63,537 nt of DNA from Dechloromonas sp. UBA6271. GTDB lineage: Bacteria; Pseudomonadota; Gammaproteobacteria; Burkholderiales; Rhodocyclaceae. This document shows, piece by piece, positions 35,670-44,230 of this stretch (position 1 is its first letter; every line of letters begins with the position of its first letter). The stretch lies in assembly GCA_002440665.1 (NCBI GenBank), contig DJUX01000003.1, positions 1-63,537 of the forward strand, given 5' to 3'. The notes under the pieces are model-generated. The model ran no database searches. It was not told the origin of the DNA and saw nothing but the letters and a program-made list of their open reading frames with translations. A program made the translations under genes and the position numbers.

Positions 35670-36809
35670 ATGTTTCGCATCTCCCAGTACATGCAGGAAA
35701 TCGCCGCGCCGACGCCGCTCGGCCCCAAGCGCAATCCGCCCGGCCCGGTGGTCATCTGGAACCTGATCCGGCGCTGCAATTTGACCTGCAAGCATTGCTA
35801 TTCGATCTCCGCCGATACCAATTTCCCCGGCGAATTGACGACCGAGCAGGTTTATACGGTCATGGACGACCTCCGGGGCTTCAAGGTGCCGGTGCTCATT
35901 CTCTCCGGTGGCGAGCCGCTGCTGCGGCCGGACATCTACGACATCGCCAAGCGCGCCAAGGCCAAGGGTTTCTATGTCGGGCTGTCGTCAAACGGCACGC
36001 TGATCGACGAGCACAATATCGACAAGATCGCCGAGTGCGATTTCAATTATGTCGGCGTCTCGCTCGACGGCATCCGTGAAACGCACGACAAGTTCCGCCG
36101 CAGGGATGGCGCCTTCGAGGCTTCGCTGAAGGGCATCCGCCTCTGTCGCGACCTCGGCCTGAAGATCGGCGTCCGCTTCACGATGACGCAGGATAACGCG
36201 CACGACCTGCCCGGCCTGCTCAAGCTGGTGGAGGATGAGGGCATCGACCGCTTCTACTTCTCGCACCTGAATTACGCCGGGCGCGGCAACAAGAACCGCA
36301 AGGATGACGCGCAATACCAGCTAACCCGGCAAGCCATGGACCTCCTGTTCGATACCTGCTGGGAGTACAACCAGCGCGGGCTGGAAAAAGAATTCACCAC
36401 CGGCAACAACGATGCCGACGGTGTCTATTTCCTGCACTGGGTGCGCCGGCGCTTCCCGGAGCAGGCAGCGCATGTCGAGGCCAAGCTGCGCCAGTGGGGC
36501 GGCAATTCGTCGGGCGTCAATGTCGCCAATATCGACAACCTGGGCAACGTGCATCCGGACACCATGTGGTGGCACCACAACCTGGGCAACGTCAAGGATC
36601 GGCCGTTCTCGCAAATCTGGCCGGATACCTCGGATGCGCTGATGGCCGGCCTCAAGCAGCACCCGCGCGCGGTCAAGGGGCGTTGTGGTGAGTGCGCCTA
36701 CCTGCAAATCTGCAACGGCAACACCCGGGTGCGGGCGCAACAAATGACCGGCGACGCCTGGGCCGAAGACCCGGGTTGTTATCTTTCCGATGAGGAAATC
36801 GGGCTATGA
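35670..36809 (+). CDS. nirJ: Heme d1 biosynthesis radical SAM protein NirJ
   Basis: 379 residues from Met 35670 (MFRISQYMQEI), with AAGGA at a good distance; an in-frame ATG lies further upstream at 35601. The radical SAM triad CNLTCKHC is near residue 38, the GGEP motif follows, and a C-terminal SPASM-like cluster is CGECAYLQICNGN ... C. It removes propionate side chains from didecarboxysiroheme. The stop overlaps nirN (ATGA). Confidence 0.94.
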   Translation: MFRISQYMQEIAAPTPLGPKRNPPGPVVIWNLIRRCNLTCKHCYSISADTNFPGELTTEQVYTVMDDLRGFKVPVLILSGGEPLLRPDIYDIAKRAKAKGFYVGLSSNGTLIDEHNIDKIAECDFNYVGVSLDGIRETHDKFRRRDGAFEASLKGIRLCRDLGLKIGVRFTMTQDNAHDLPGLLKLVEDEGIDRFYFSHLNYAGRGNKNRKDDAQYQLTRQAMDLLFDTCWEYNQRGLEKEFTTGNNDADGVYFLHWVRRRFPEQAAHVEAKLRQWGGNSSGVNVANIDNLGNVHPDTMWWHHNLGNVKDRPFSQIWPDTSDALMAGLKQHPRAVKGRCGECAYLQICNGNTRVRAQQMTGDAWAEDPGCYLSDEEIGL

Positions 36810-38392
36810 ACTGGCAAATCCTCATTCCAGCCGGTTTTGCCGTCTATTTTCTGTTCGGTATGGCGCAACTGGCCGAAGCCGCCGACGAGTTTGCCAAAAC
36901 TGCGGCCAACTTCAAGCAGCATTGCGCCTCCTGCCACGGCGTCGACCGTCTCGGCGGCCTCGGCCCGGCACTACTGCCGGAAAATCTTGCCCGGCTGCGC
37001 AAGCCGGAGGCCGAGAAAGTCATCCGCGAAGGCCGGCCAGCGACGCAGATGCAGGGTTTCGGCCAGCAACTGTCGGCTGACGAGATCAAGGCGCTGGTCG
37101 ATTACGCCTATACGCCGATCAAGCCAATGCCGGTTTGGGGTGAAGCCGAAATCAAGGCGTCGCGCATTGTCAATCACGCGCCAGGCAGCCTGCCGGACCA
37201 GCCGCAATTCAAGGCCGATCCGCTGAATCTTTTCGTCGTTGTCGAAAGCGGCGATCACCACGTGTCGATCCTCGACGGCGACAAGCTGGAACCGATTCAC
37301 CGCTTTCAGTCCCGCTTTGCTCTACATGGGGGCCCGAAATTCACGCCGGACGGGCGCTATGTCTTCTTTGCCTCGCGTGACGGCTGGATCACCAAGTTCG
37401 ATATGTGGAACCTCAAGGTCGTCGCCGAAGTGCGCGCCGGCATCAATACCCGCAATGCGGCTGTGTCCGGCGACGGCAAGTGGGTAGCGGTGGCCAACTA
37501 CCTTCCGCACAGCCTGGTCATTCTCGACGCCGATTTGAACCTGAAGAAAATCCTGCCGGTGAGCGACAAGGACGGCAAGACCAGTTCGCGTGTTTCGGCC
37601 GTCTACGACGCGTCGCCGCGTCAGAGCTTCGTCGCCGCGTTGAAGGACGTGAAGGAGGTTTGGGAAGTTTCGTACAACCCGAAGGCAGATGACATTTCGG
37701 CCGGCATGATCCACGACTTCAAGTACCGCGAAGGCAAGTTCATTCCCGGCTTCCTCAACCCGCAACGCACGCAGCTTGACGACTACCTCGACGACTTCTA
37801 CTTCACTCAGGGCTACGACGAGTTGATGGGCGCCTCGCGCAACGATTCAAAGAGCGCAGTCAGCGGCCAGGTGGTCAATCTCGATGCCCGCAAGAAGATT
37901 GCCGATCTTGAACTGCCCGGCATGCCGCACCTCGGTTCCGGCATCAGCTGGACTTGGCAGGGGCGGACGGTGATGGCGACGCCCAACCTCAACGAAGGCC
38001 TGATCAGCATTATCGACATGAAGACCTGGCAAACGATCAAGCAGATCAAGACGCGCGGTCCCGGCTTCTTCATGCGCAGCCACGAAAACAGCCGCTACGC
38101 GTGGACCGATTCGATGATGAGCAAGGAGTTCAAGGACACCATGCAGATCATCGACAAGGAAACGCTGGAAATCGTCGCCGAACTGAAACCGGAACCGGGC
38201 AAGACCTTCGCCCACGTTGAGTTCACCAAGGACGGCAAATACGTGCTGGCCAGCCTGTGGGAAATGGACGGTGCGCTGATCATCTATGACGCGGCGACGC
38301 TGCAGGAAGTGAAGCGCCTGCCGATGAAGAAGCCGGTCGGCAAGTACAACGTCTGGAACAAGATCAGTAAGTCGGAAGGGACCAGCCACTGA
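36806..38392 (+). CDS. nirN: Dihydro-heme d1 dehydrogenase NirN
   Basis: 528 residues, periplasmic. Signal-like N-terminus to about residue 26, heme c site CASCHGVDRLGGLGPALLPE near 40, then a d1-type propeller similar to NirS (GGPKFTPDGRYVFFASRDGW, LPGMPHLGSGISWTW). NirN completes heme d1 by forming the acrylate double bond. It is paired with nirJ and lies 18 kb from nirH. Confidence 0.94.
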   Translation: MNWQILIPAGFAVYFLFGMAQLAEAADEFAKTAANFKQHCASCHGVDRLGGLGPALLPENLARLRKPEAEKVIREGRPATQMQGFGQQLSADEIKALVDYAYTPIKPMPVWGEAEIKASRIVNHAPGSLPDQPQFKADPLNLFVVVESGDHHVSILDGDKLEPIHRFQSRFALHGGPKFTPDGRYVFFASRDGWITKFDMWNLKVVAEVRAGINTRNAAVSGDGKWVAVANYLPHSLVILDADLNLKKILPVSDKDGKTSSRVSAVYDASPRQSFVAALKDVKEVWEVSYNPKADDISAGMIHDFKYREGKFIPGFLNPQRTQLDDYLDDFYFTQGYDELMGASRNDSKSAVSGQVVNLDARKKIADLELPGMPHLGSGISWTWQGRTVMATPNLNEGLISIIDMKTWQTIKQIKTRGPGFFMRSHENSRYAWTDSMMSKEFKDTMQIIDKETLEIVAELKPEPGKTFAHVEFTKDGKYVLASLWEMDGALIIYDAATLQEVKRLPMKKPVGKYNVWNKISKSEGTSH

Positions 38393-38406
38393 GGGCTGCC
38401 GGGTTT

Positions 38407-38440
38407 CATTTATGGGCGAAATTGCCGGTTGACCGCAGCA
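38407..38440 (-). repeat. Dispersed GCTGCGGTCRAC repeat, copy 1
   Basis: On the minus strand: GCTGCGGTCAACCGGCAATT, then TCGCCCATAAA. It lies in the 69-base gap between the convergent nirN and comB-like genes. Confidence 0.6.
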
Positions 38441-38461
38441 GGCGCGCTCGGTCATCGGCGA

Positions 38462-39184
38462 TCACCCTTGGCCAGCTGCCAACACGGCGCGCTCTACCTG
38501 GCGAATGACCAGATGCGCGCCTTCGTGCCGCACGGGCATGGCAAATCCGAAAAGATCCGGGTGGGCGCAGAGTTCGAGGTCGGCTTGCAGCAGATTCGGC
38601 CAGGTGGCGGCCGTAAAGCGCCGCCCGAAATCGGAGTCACGCACCCGTTGGGCAAATTGTTCCGGCGCCGCCCGATCGCCGCGCAGCAAGGATTCGATGT
38701 AGTCGGCACAGGCGATGTCTTCGTCGCCATCGCGATCGACCCATTCGCCGGTGATGACAAAGCAAACGCTCTCCGCACCCGCCGCACGAATCGCCTCGGC
38801 CGTCCCCAGGGCGCACACCAGGCTGGCGGCGTAGAGCCGCCGCGCCCGGCGGAACCGTTGCAGGCCGCGCACCCCGGCCGCCGTGCTCATCACCACCGTC
38901 TTGCCGGCCAGATCGGCCTGCATCAATTGCGAGGGGGAGTTGCCGAAATCGAATCCGGGCACCGGGTCGCCACCGACAACGGCGCCGATCGACACCGATT
39001 GCGGCATCCTGCCCAGCAGCGCGATGGCCGTGGCCATGTCTGCGACCGGGTAAATGGCCCGTGCTCCGTTGGCCAGCGCCACCGCAGCCGTCGTGAATGA
39101 GCGCAGAACGTCGATGACGACCACGGTGTCGTTGGCGTCAGGCTGGTTTTGCAGACGATTCAGGAAGATGCGGGAAAACTTCAT
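38462..39184 (-). CDS. 2-phosphosulfolactate phosphatase family protein (ComB-like)
   Basis: 240 residues. Typical segments: VVVIDVLRSFTTAAVALANGA, VGGDPVPGFDFGNSP, MSTAAGVRGL, and GDEDIACADYIESLLRG. The family's characterised member acts in coenzyme M synthesis in archaea; bacterial homologues have an uncertain role. No coenzyme M genes are visible nearby, so the activity here is open. Confidence 0.82.
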   Translation of the reverse strand: MKFSRIFLNRLQNQPDANDTVVVIDVLRSFTTAAVALANGARAIYPVADMATAIALLGRMPQSVSIGAVVGGDPVPGFDFGNSPSQLMQADLAGKTVVMSTAAGVRGLQRFRRARRLYAASLVCALGTAEAIRAAGAESVCFVITGEWVDRDGDEDIACADYIESLLRGDRAAPEQFAQRVRDSDFGRRFTAATWPNLLQADLELCAHPDLFGFAMPVRHEGAHLVIRQVERAVLAAGQG

Positions 39185-39238
39185 GGCGCATGCCGAAAGC
39201 GGAGGCCTGGCCGGCCTCGCGCCAAATTTTTGCCGGGA

Positions 39239-39445
39239 TTACTTGCCCAGGTGTTGCAGAACGGTATGCAGGCGTTCCGCCGCATAGGCGGCTTCCGGAT
39301 CGTTCTCGGTCAGTTTCAGAATGTCTGCCCAGTTTATGTAGCGATCGAGGCGAACAAGGGCCTTGGTGCTGAGCGAGTCCAGATCGATACCCAAAACAAC
39401 TTTGTCACCGTTGGCCTCGATCTTGTACTCAAATGATCCTTGCAT
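39239..39445 (-). CDS. Small protein of unknown function (68 aa)
   Basis: Starts MQGSFEYKIEANGDK with GGAG about eight bases upstream. It contains a helix SLSTKALVRLDRYINWADIL and no signal peptide. I do not recognise it. Composition and ribosome site make it a credible gene, probably cotranscribed with the comB-like gene that follows. Confidence 0.6.
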   Translation of the reverse strand: MQGSFEYKIEANGDKVVLGIDLDSLSTKALVRLDRYINWADILKLTENDPEAAYAAERLHTVLQHLGK

Positions 39446-39580
39446 GTTTCATTCTCCATGTTGTCAGGCGATTAGTCGCCGCAGTGTATAGGGCAGGCAG
39501 CGCAAATGAAATGCCGGCTCGCTCGTGCCAACGATAGCAAGGTGCCGGGGCGCTGGATTTGCGCTAAAGCAAATGTGGCT

Positions 39581-39622
39581 GCTGCGGTCGACCGCGGAAA
39601 TCGGTCAAAATCGCCATTTGCC
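39581..39622 (+). repeat. Dispersed GCTGCGGTCRAC repeat, copy 2
   Basis: GCTGCGGTCGACCGCGGAAA, then TCGGTCAAAATCGCCATTTG. It lies in the gap upstream of the L,D-transpeptidase-like gene, 32 bases before its ATG. Confidence 0.65.
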
Positions 39623-39653
39623 TTTTCTCGTTAGCTTGCGCTGTCTTAACTTG

Positions 39654-40343
39654 ATGACTCCATTTTTTCCCTCTTCCCAACAGTTGTTGCTCTGCCTTGC
39701 CTCGGATTGGGATGAACCGCGCGGGCGCTTGCAGCGTTTTGAACGGTTACCGGCTGGCCGCTGGGTGGCGGTTGGCTCGGCGCTGCCGGTGACATTGGGC
39801 CGGGCCGGCCTGGCCTGGGGGCGTGGGCTGCATCCGGCACTGCTGGGCCGGACGAAGAGAGAAGGCGATGGGCGGGCGCCGGCGGGCGCGTTCGCGATTA
39901 CTGCGGTGTTTGGTTACGGCGCGGCGGACAGTTCACTGGCCCGTGCCGCCAAGCTGCCCTATTTGTGTGCGACCAGCGATTTGAAGTGCGTCGATGATCC
40001 GGCGTCGGCGCATTACAACTGCGTCGTCGATCAGTCGGCGGTGGCGACAGTGGATTGGGCCTCCAGCGAGGAGATGTTGCGCCGCGATGCGCGCTACACG
40101 GTGGGGGCGGTGGTAGCGCATAACGCTGCGCCGCCGGTGGCGGGCTGCGGTTCGTGCATATTCCTGCACGTCTGGGAGGCGCCGGGCATGCCGACGGCGG
40201 GGTGTACGGCGATGGCGCTGGCCGACATGACCGAGATCGCCGGCTGGCTGGATGGCGCGGCGGTGCCGGTGCTGGTGCAGTTGCCGCAGGTGGAATACGA
40301 AGGGTTGCGCGAGGCTTGGGGGCTGCCGGATTTCGCTGACTGA
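39654..40343 (+). CDS. L,D-transpeptidase-like (YkuD fold) protein
   Basis: 229 residues from Met 39654; an upstream frame extension runs through the repeat element and is not used. The catalytic pattern is visible: CIFLHVWEAPGMPTAGCTAM, i.e. a conserved His followed by a GC pair. The GAFAI and YGAA segments precede it. No obvious signal peptide is seen at this start. Family members crosslink peptidoglycan or act on related peptides. Confidence 0.75.
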   Translation: MTPFFPSSQQLLLCLASDWDEPRGRLQRFERLPAGRWVAVGSALPVTLGRAGLAWGRGLHPALLGRTKREGDGRAPAGAFAITAVFGYGAADSSLARAAKLPYLCATSDLKCVDDPASAHYNCVVDQSAVATVDWASSEEMLRRDARYTVGAVVAHNAAPPVAGCGSCIFLHVWEAPGMPTAGCTAMALADMTEIAGWLDGAAVPVLVQLPQVEYEGLREAWGLPDFAD

Positions 40344-40359
40344 AGTGCTGCGTTTCTGG

Positions 40360-40379
40360 ATTCCCGCCGGCGCGGGAAT
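40360..40379. repeat. Inverted repeat ATTCCCGC-CGGC-GCGGGAAT
   Basis: A 20-base palindrome flanked by CTGG and GA, the same type as the common dispersed ATTCCCGC...GCGGGAAT repeats of beta- and gammaproteobacteria. It lies 16 bases after the L,D-transpeptidase stop and may also act as a terminator hairpin. Confidence 0.6.
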
Positions 40380-40465
40380 GAAGGGCTTCCGGTGCAGGGC
40401 GGTTTCGACAATTGCCGAGCGCTCCTCTAGACTGGCGGGCCTTCAACCTTCCCGCCATTTCGCCT

Positions 40466-41710
40466 GTGCTCAATCGAATCTGGGTCGCCTTCATCCTCGT
40501 CGGCTTTGTCGCGGCGGTGGTTCAGTTGCTGCAAGGCGACCTGGATATCTTCACGCGGGTGCTGAACGGGTTGTTCGATACGGCGAAGACCGGGTTCGAC
40601 ATTTCGCTCGGCCTGGTCGGCGTCATGAGCCTGTGGCTGGGGGTCATGAAGATCGGTGAGCGGGGCGGGCTGATCCAGCTCTTCGGCCGCGTGGTGGCGC
40701 CGTTCTTCCGCCGCGTCTTTCCCGACATCCCGGCCGGTCATCCGGCCAGCGGCAGCATCGTGATGAATTTCAGCGCCAATATCCTCGGTCTCGACAACGC
40801 GGCGACGCCGCTCGGCCTGAAGGCCATGCGCGAGCTGCAGGAAATCAACCCGCAGCCGGACACGGCTAGCAACCCGATGATCATGTTCCTGGTCCTCAAC
40901 ACGGCCGGCATCACGCTGATCCCGACCTCGGTGATCGCCATCCGCCAGAGCATTGCGCTCAAGCAGGGGCTGATCGGCTTCAACGCCGCCGACATCTTTT
41001 TGCCGACGCTGCTCGGTACCTTCGTCTCCTTCTGCGCCGGGCTGGTCGCCGTTGCCATCTGGCAGCGCATCAACCTGTTCTGCAAGCCGGTGCTGGCCTT
41101 CTTCGCCGGTTTCGCAGCGTTGATGGGCGGGCTGTATTTCTGGCTGGCCGGCATGCCGCCAGAGCAGATGGCGCAGATGATCGGCCTGCTCGGCAGCGGA
41201 CTGATCGTCTCGGTCATCGTACTTTTCGTTGCCGTCGCCGCGTGGCGCGGTATCGACGTTTACGAGAGCTTCGTCGAGGGCGCCAAGGAAGGTTTCGGCG
41301 TCGCCGTGCAGATCATTCCCTACCTGATCGCCATGCTGGTGGCGATTTCGGTCTTTCGCACCACTGGCGGCATGGACTACCTGATCGGCGCCATCCGCAG
41401 CGCCGTGCTGGCCGTTGGCCTCAACGACGATTTCGTCCCGGCGCTGCCGGTCGGCCTGATGAAGACGCTGAGCGGCAGCGGCGCGCGCGGCCTGATGGTC
41501 GATGTGATGACGACCTACGGCGTCGATTCCTTCCAGGGCAAGCTGGCGGCCATCATCCAGGGGTCGACCGAAACCACCTTCTATGTGCTGGCCGTCTATT
41601 TCGGCAGCGTGAACATCACCAGGACCCGCTACGCGCTGGCCGGCGGCCTGATCGCCGACGCCGTCGGGCTGGTCGGGGCGATCCTGATCGGCTACGCCTT
41701 CTACCACTGA
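40466..41710 (+). CDS. SpmA-SpmB-type nucleoside recognition domain membrane protein
   Basis: The frame is open from 40412 (TTG). I favour GTG 40466, since MLNRIWVAFILVGFVAAVVQ is the usual start of SpmA; no clear ribosome site decides it. 414 residues, about ten transmembrane helices. The two halves correspond to SpmA (NFSANILGLDNAATPLGLKAM) and SpmB (LPVGLMKTLSGSGARGLM, STETTFYVLAVYFGSV), fused as is common in proteobacteria. Probably a transporter; the substrate is unknown. Confidence 0.82.
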   Translation: MLNRIWVAFILVGFVAAVVQLLQGDLDIFTRVLNGLFDTAKTGFDISLGLVGVMSLWLGVMKIGERGGLIQLFGRVVAPFFRRVFPDIPAGHPASGSIVMNFSANILGLDNAATPLGLKAMRELQEINPQPDTASNPMIMFLVLNTAGITLIPTSVIAIRQSIALKQGLIGFNAADIFLPTLLGTFVSFCAGLVAVAIWQRINLFCKPVLAFFAGFAALMGGLYFWLAGMPPEQMAQMIGLLGSGLIVSVIVLFVAVAAWRGIDVYESFVEGAKEGFGVAVQIIPYLIAMLVAISVFRTTGGMDYLIGAIRSAVLAVGLNDDFVPALPVGLMKTLSGSGARGLMVDVMTTYGVDSFQGKLAAIIQGSTETTFYVLAVYFGSVNITRTRYALAGGLIADAVGLVGAILIGYAFYH

Positions 41711-41714
41711 GAAT

Positions 41715-41757
41715 GCTGCGGTCGACGGTCAATATGGGCGAAAATCGCAGTTTGTCG
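41715..41757 (+). repeat. Dispersed GCTGCGGTCRAC repeat, copy 3
   Basis: GCTGCGGTCGACGGTCAATA, then TGGGCGAAAATCGCAGTTTG, immediately after the SpmAB stop. It supplies an ATG (41734) in frame with rluE, so the repeat could extend the protein's N-terminus by 13 residues. Confidence 0.65.
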
Positions 41758-41772
41758 TTTCAGCCTGCCCAC

Positions 41773-42348
41773 GTGTCCACCCTCGTCTTCTTCAACAAGC
41801 CCTACGGTGTCCTCAGCCAGTTCACGCCGGAAGGCAAATGGCGAGCGCTCGACGACTTCATTCCGGTCAAGGGGGTCTATGTCGCCGGCCGGCTCGACGC
41901 CGACAGCGAAGGCCTGCTGATCCTTACCGACGACGGCAAGTTGCAGGCGAAGATTGCCGATCCCAAACACAAACTGGAAAAGACTTACTGGGCGCAGGTC
42001 GAGGGCATTCCCGACGAAGCGGCGCTGGACCGACTGCGTGCCGGTATCGCCCTCTCGGATTTCACGGCGCAGCCGGCCAAAATCAGACGCATGGAAGAGC
42101 CGGCCGGCCTCTGGCAGCGCGACCCGCCAATTCGTTTTCGCGCGGCGATCCCGACCTCATGGCTGGAAATCCGCATTTCGGAAGGCAAGAACCGGCAGGT
42201 CAGGCGGATGACGGCGGCCATCGGTTATCCTACGCTGCGCCTGATTCGGGCCGCCATCGGGGCGGCGACGCTGGACGGTCTGGCACTTGGCCAATGGCGT
42301 CAGATCGATGGCAACTACAAGGATTTGCAAGGAAAATTCAATGAATAA
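41773..42348 (+). CDS. rluE: 23S rRNA pseudouridine synthase, RluE type
   Basis: 191 residues from GTG 41773, giving MSTLVFFNKPYGVLSQFTPEG, the normal family start; ATG 41734 within the repeat is an alternative. Catalytic motif GRLDADSEGLLIL with the active Asp, KTYWAQVEG, and the C-terminal GKNRQVRRMTAAIGYPTLRLIR. It modifies a single uridine in 23S rRNA. Confidence 0.9.
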   Translation: MSTLVFFNKPYGVLSQFTPEGKWRALDDFIPVKGVYVAGRLDADSEGLLILTDDGKLQAKIADPKHKLEKTYWAQVEGIPDEAALDRLRAGIALSDFTAQPAKIRRMEEPAGLWQRDPPIRFRAAIPTSWLEIRISEGKNRQVRRMTAAIGYPTLRLIRAAIGAATLDGLALGQWRQIDGNYKDLQGKFNE

Positions 42349-42784
42349 GACAATCATCGCGGCGCTCGCCGGCCTGCTGTTGAGCGCGGCTGCCTGGGCG
42401 CAGAACGCCATGCCGGTCATGGAATTGACCGCCGGTTTCCACCGCATCGAAGCCGAAGTGGCCGCCAACGACCAGAACCGCCAGGTCGGCCTGATGAATC
42501 GCACCGCGATGCCGCCGCAGCGCGGCATGCTCTTCGTCTTTCCGAAGGAAAACACGCACTGCATGTGGATGCGCAACACGCTGATTCCGCTGTCGGTGGC
42601 CTTCATCGACGCCGACGGCTACATCATCAACATCGAGAACATGCAGCCGCAGACCGAGGACAATCATTGCGCCAAGGTGCCCGCGCGCTACGCGCTGGAA
42701 ATGAATCTCGGCTGGTTCGCCCAGCGCGGCATCAAGCCCGGAGTGAAGCTGAAAGGCATCGAGCAGGCGCCGCGTCCGCAATAA
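42341..42784 (+). CDS. DUF192 family exported protein
   Basis: 147 residues with signal peptide MNKTIIAALAGLLLSAAAWA. The DUF192 core is clear: NRQVGLMNRTAMPPQRGMLFVF, HCMWMRNTLIPLSVAFID and ARYALEMNLGWF. AAGGAAAA lies before the ATG, which sits inside the rluE 3' end. The function is unknown. Confidence 0.9.
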   Translation: MNKTIIAALAGLLLSAAAWAQNAMPVMELTAGFHRIEAEVAANDQNRQVGLMNRTAMPPQRGMLFVFPKENTHCMWMRNTLIPLSVAFIDADGYIINIENMQPQTEDNHCAKVPARYALEMNLGWFAQRGIKPGVKLKGIEQAPRPQ

Positions 42785-43314
42785 TGAAACGCAGCAAATG
42801 GCGGACCTGCCTTTCCGGCAGCCTGCGCGATCCTCTGCTCCGCTCGTGGCTGACCGAGCCGGGCTCGCTTACCGCCCGCTGTCAGCGCGTCAGTACCAGC
42901 TTTCGCGTGCGCCTGTTGCGTTACGGCAAGGGGCAGCCGCTGGCCGATGAAGAAGCCGGCAGCTACATCGGGCGCCACCCGGCCTGGGTGCGCGAAGTCG
43001 TTCTCGAATGCGACGGCCGCCCGGTCATTTTTGCCCATACCACGCTGTCGACCGCAGCGAACGGCCGTTTGTCGCGCTGGATGGGCGGCCTCGGCAACCG
43101 TTCGCTCGGTTCGCTGCTCTTCGCCTATCCCGGCTTCCGGCGCGAGGCGATCGAATATCTGCGTCTCGACCGGCGCCACCCGCTGTATCAGCGGGCCGCT
43201 GCCGTTGCCGACGTGGGCGATTATCTGTGGGCACGGCGTTCCCTGCATCGCCTTGACACCCAGCGTGTGCTGGTGACCGAGGTCTTCCTGCCGGCTATCA
43301 CCCGCCTGGGATAG
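42784..43314 (+). CDS. ubiC: Chorismate lyase UbiC
   Basis: 176 residues. Releases 4-hydroxybenzoate and pyruvate from chorismate, the first step of ubiquinone synthesis. Family segments include SLTARCQR, VREVVLECDGRPVIFAHTTL, LGNRSLGSLLFAYPGFRR and LWARRSLHRL. The ATG overlaps the upstream TAA by one base. UbiA is not adjacent. Confidence 0.9.
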   Translation: MKRSKWRTCLSGSLRDPLLRSWLTEPGSLTARCQRVSTSFRVRLLRYGKGQPLADEEAGSYIGRHPAWVREVVLECDGRPVIFAHTTLSTAANGRLSRWMGGLGNRSLGSLLFAYPGFRREAIEYLRLDRRHPLYQRAAAVADVGDYLWARRSLHRLDTQRVLVTEVFLPAITRLG

Positions 43315-43332
43315 CGCCTGCGCCGGCGATCT

Positions 43333-44136
43333 TCACTCCTCGCCGGCACCCTTGTAGCCGAGGCGCTGCGACAGATTGTCGGCTGCCGCGAGCATGGCTT
43401 TCGCCACCGTGCTGTCCCATTCCACGTCGAACTCGCCAACCGACCCCAGCGAGGTGATGGCCGCGACCATTCTGCCGGAATGATCGAACACCGGCGCACT
43501 GAAGCCGTTGATGCCCGGTGTCAGGCTGCCGGTCGCGCGCGAGATGCCGTGCTGGCGTATTTCGGTCAGCGTCTTTTCAAGCTGGCGGCGGATGGTGGTG
43601 ATTGCCGTTTTGCTGGCTTCCGAGGCTTCGCGCAGTTCTTCATCGAGCATCTGCTTGAGGAAAGGCGAGCGGAAGAAGGCGGCGAAGGCGCGACCGGTTG
43701 CCGATTTGCACAGCGAAAGGACGGTGCCTGCGCGTAGCGTGATGGTGATCGGCGCGCCGGCATCGACGATGCGCACGATCGTTGCGCCACGGTTGCCCCA
43801 GACGGCCAGCGCCACCGTTTCCTGAATCTCCTCGCAGAGATTTTCCAGGATCGGGCCGGCGAGGCGCACCGGGTCGAGGCGCCCGAGGCCGGACAGGCCA
43901 AGATCCAGCGCGTAGCTGCCCAGGTCGTAACGCCCGCTGGCGCTGTCCTGTTCGATCAGCCCGATACGCATGAAGCTGACCATGTAGCGGTGCGCCTTGG
44001 CCGCCGGCATCCCCGCACCCTTGGCGATGTCGCGCAGCATCATCGGGCGATTGGCGCTCGCCAGCACGCGCAAAAGACGAAAACCCACTTCTATCGACTG
44101 AATACCCTGCCGTTCGCCGGCAACTTTGGTGACCAT
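43333..44136 (-). CDS. IclR-family transcriptional regulator
   Basis: 267 residues from Met 44136 (MVTKVAGERQGIQSIEVG). N-terminal winged helix (GFRLLRVLASANRPMMLRDIAKGAGMPAAKAHRYMVSF) and C-terminal effector-binding domain with LCKSATGRAFAAF and TPGINGFSAPVFDHSG. The ligand is unknown. It is divergent from the ParA-like gene; no linked catabolic genes are seen. Confidence 0.92.
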   Translation of the reverse strand: MVTKVAGERQGIQSIEVGFRLLRVLASANRPMMLRDIAKGAGMPAAKAHRYMVSFMRIGLIEQDSASGRYDLGSYALDLGLSGLGRLDPVRLAGPILENLCEEIQETVALAVWGNRGATIVRIVDAGAPITITLRAGTVLSLCKSATGRAFAAFFRSPFLKQMLDEELREASEASKTAITTIRRQLEKTLTEIRQHGISRATGSLTPGINGFSAPVFDHSGRMVAAITSLGSVGEFDVEWDSTVAKAMLAAADNLSQRLGYKGAGEE

Positions 44137-44230
44137 GAAATGCTCGCAAGGGAAAAAGCTTGATTCTATGTGTATATGCCAGCCCTGCAGCGGCGAATAT
44201 AATCTCGGGACAAATATTAAGGGGACAGGT

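Noticed and set aside
43029..43060. Another copy of the GCTGCGGTCGAC repeat inside ubiC
   Set aside because: The reverse complement has the core, but the coded segment lies in a conserved UbiC region of normal length, so it is probably chance.
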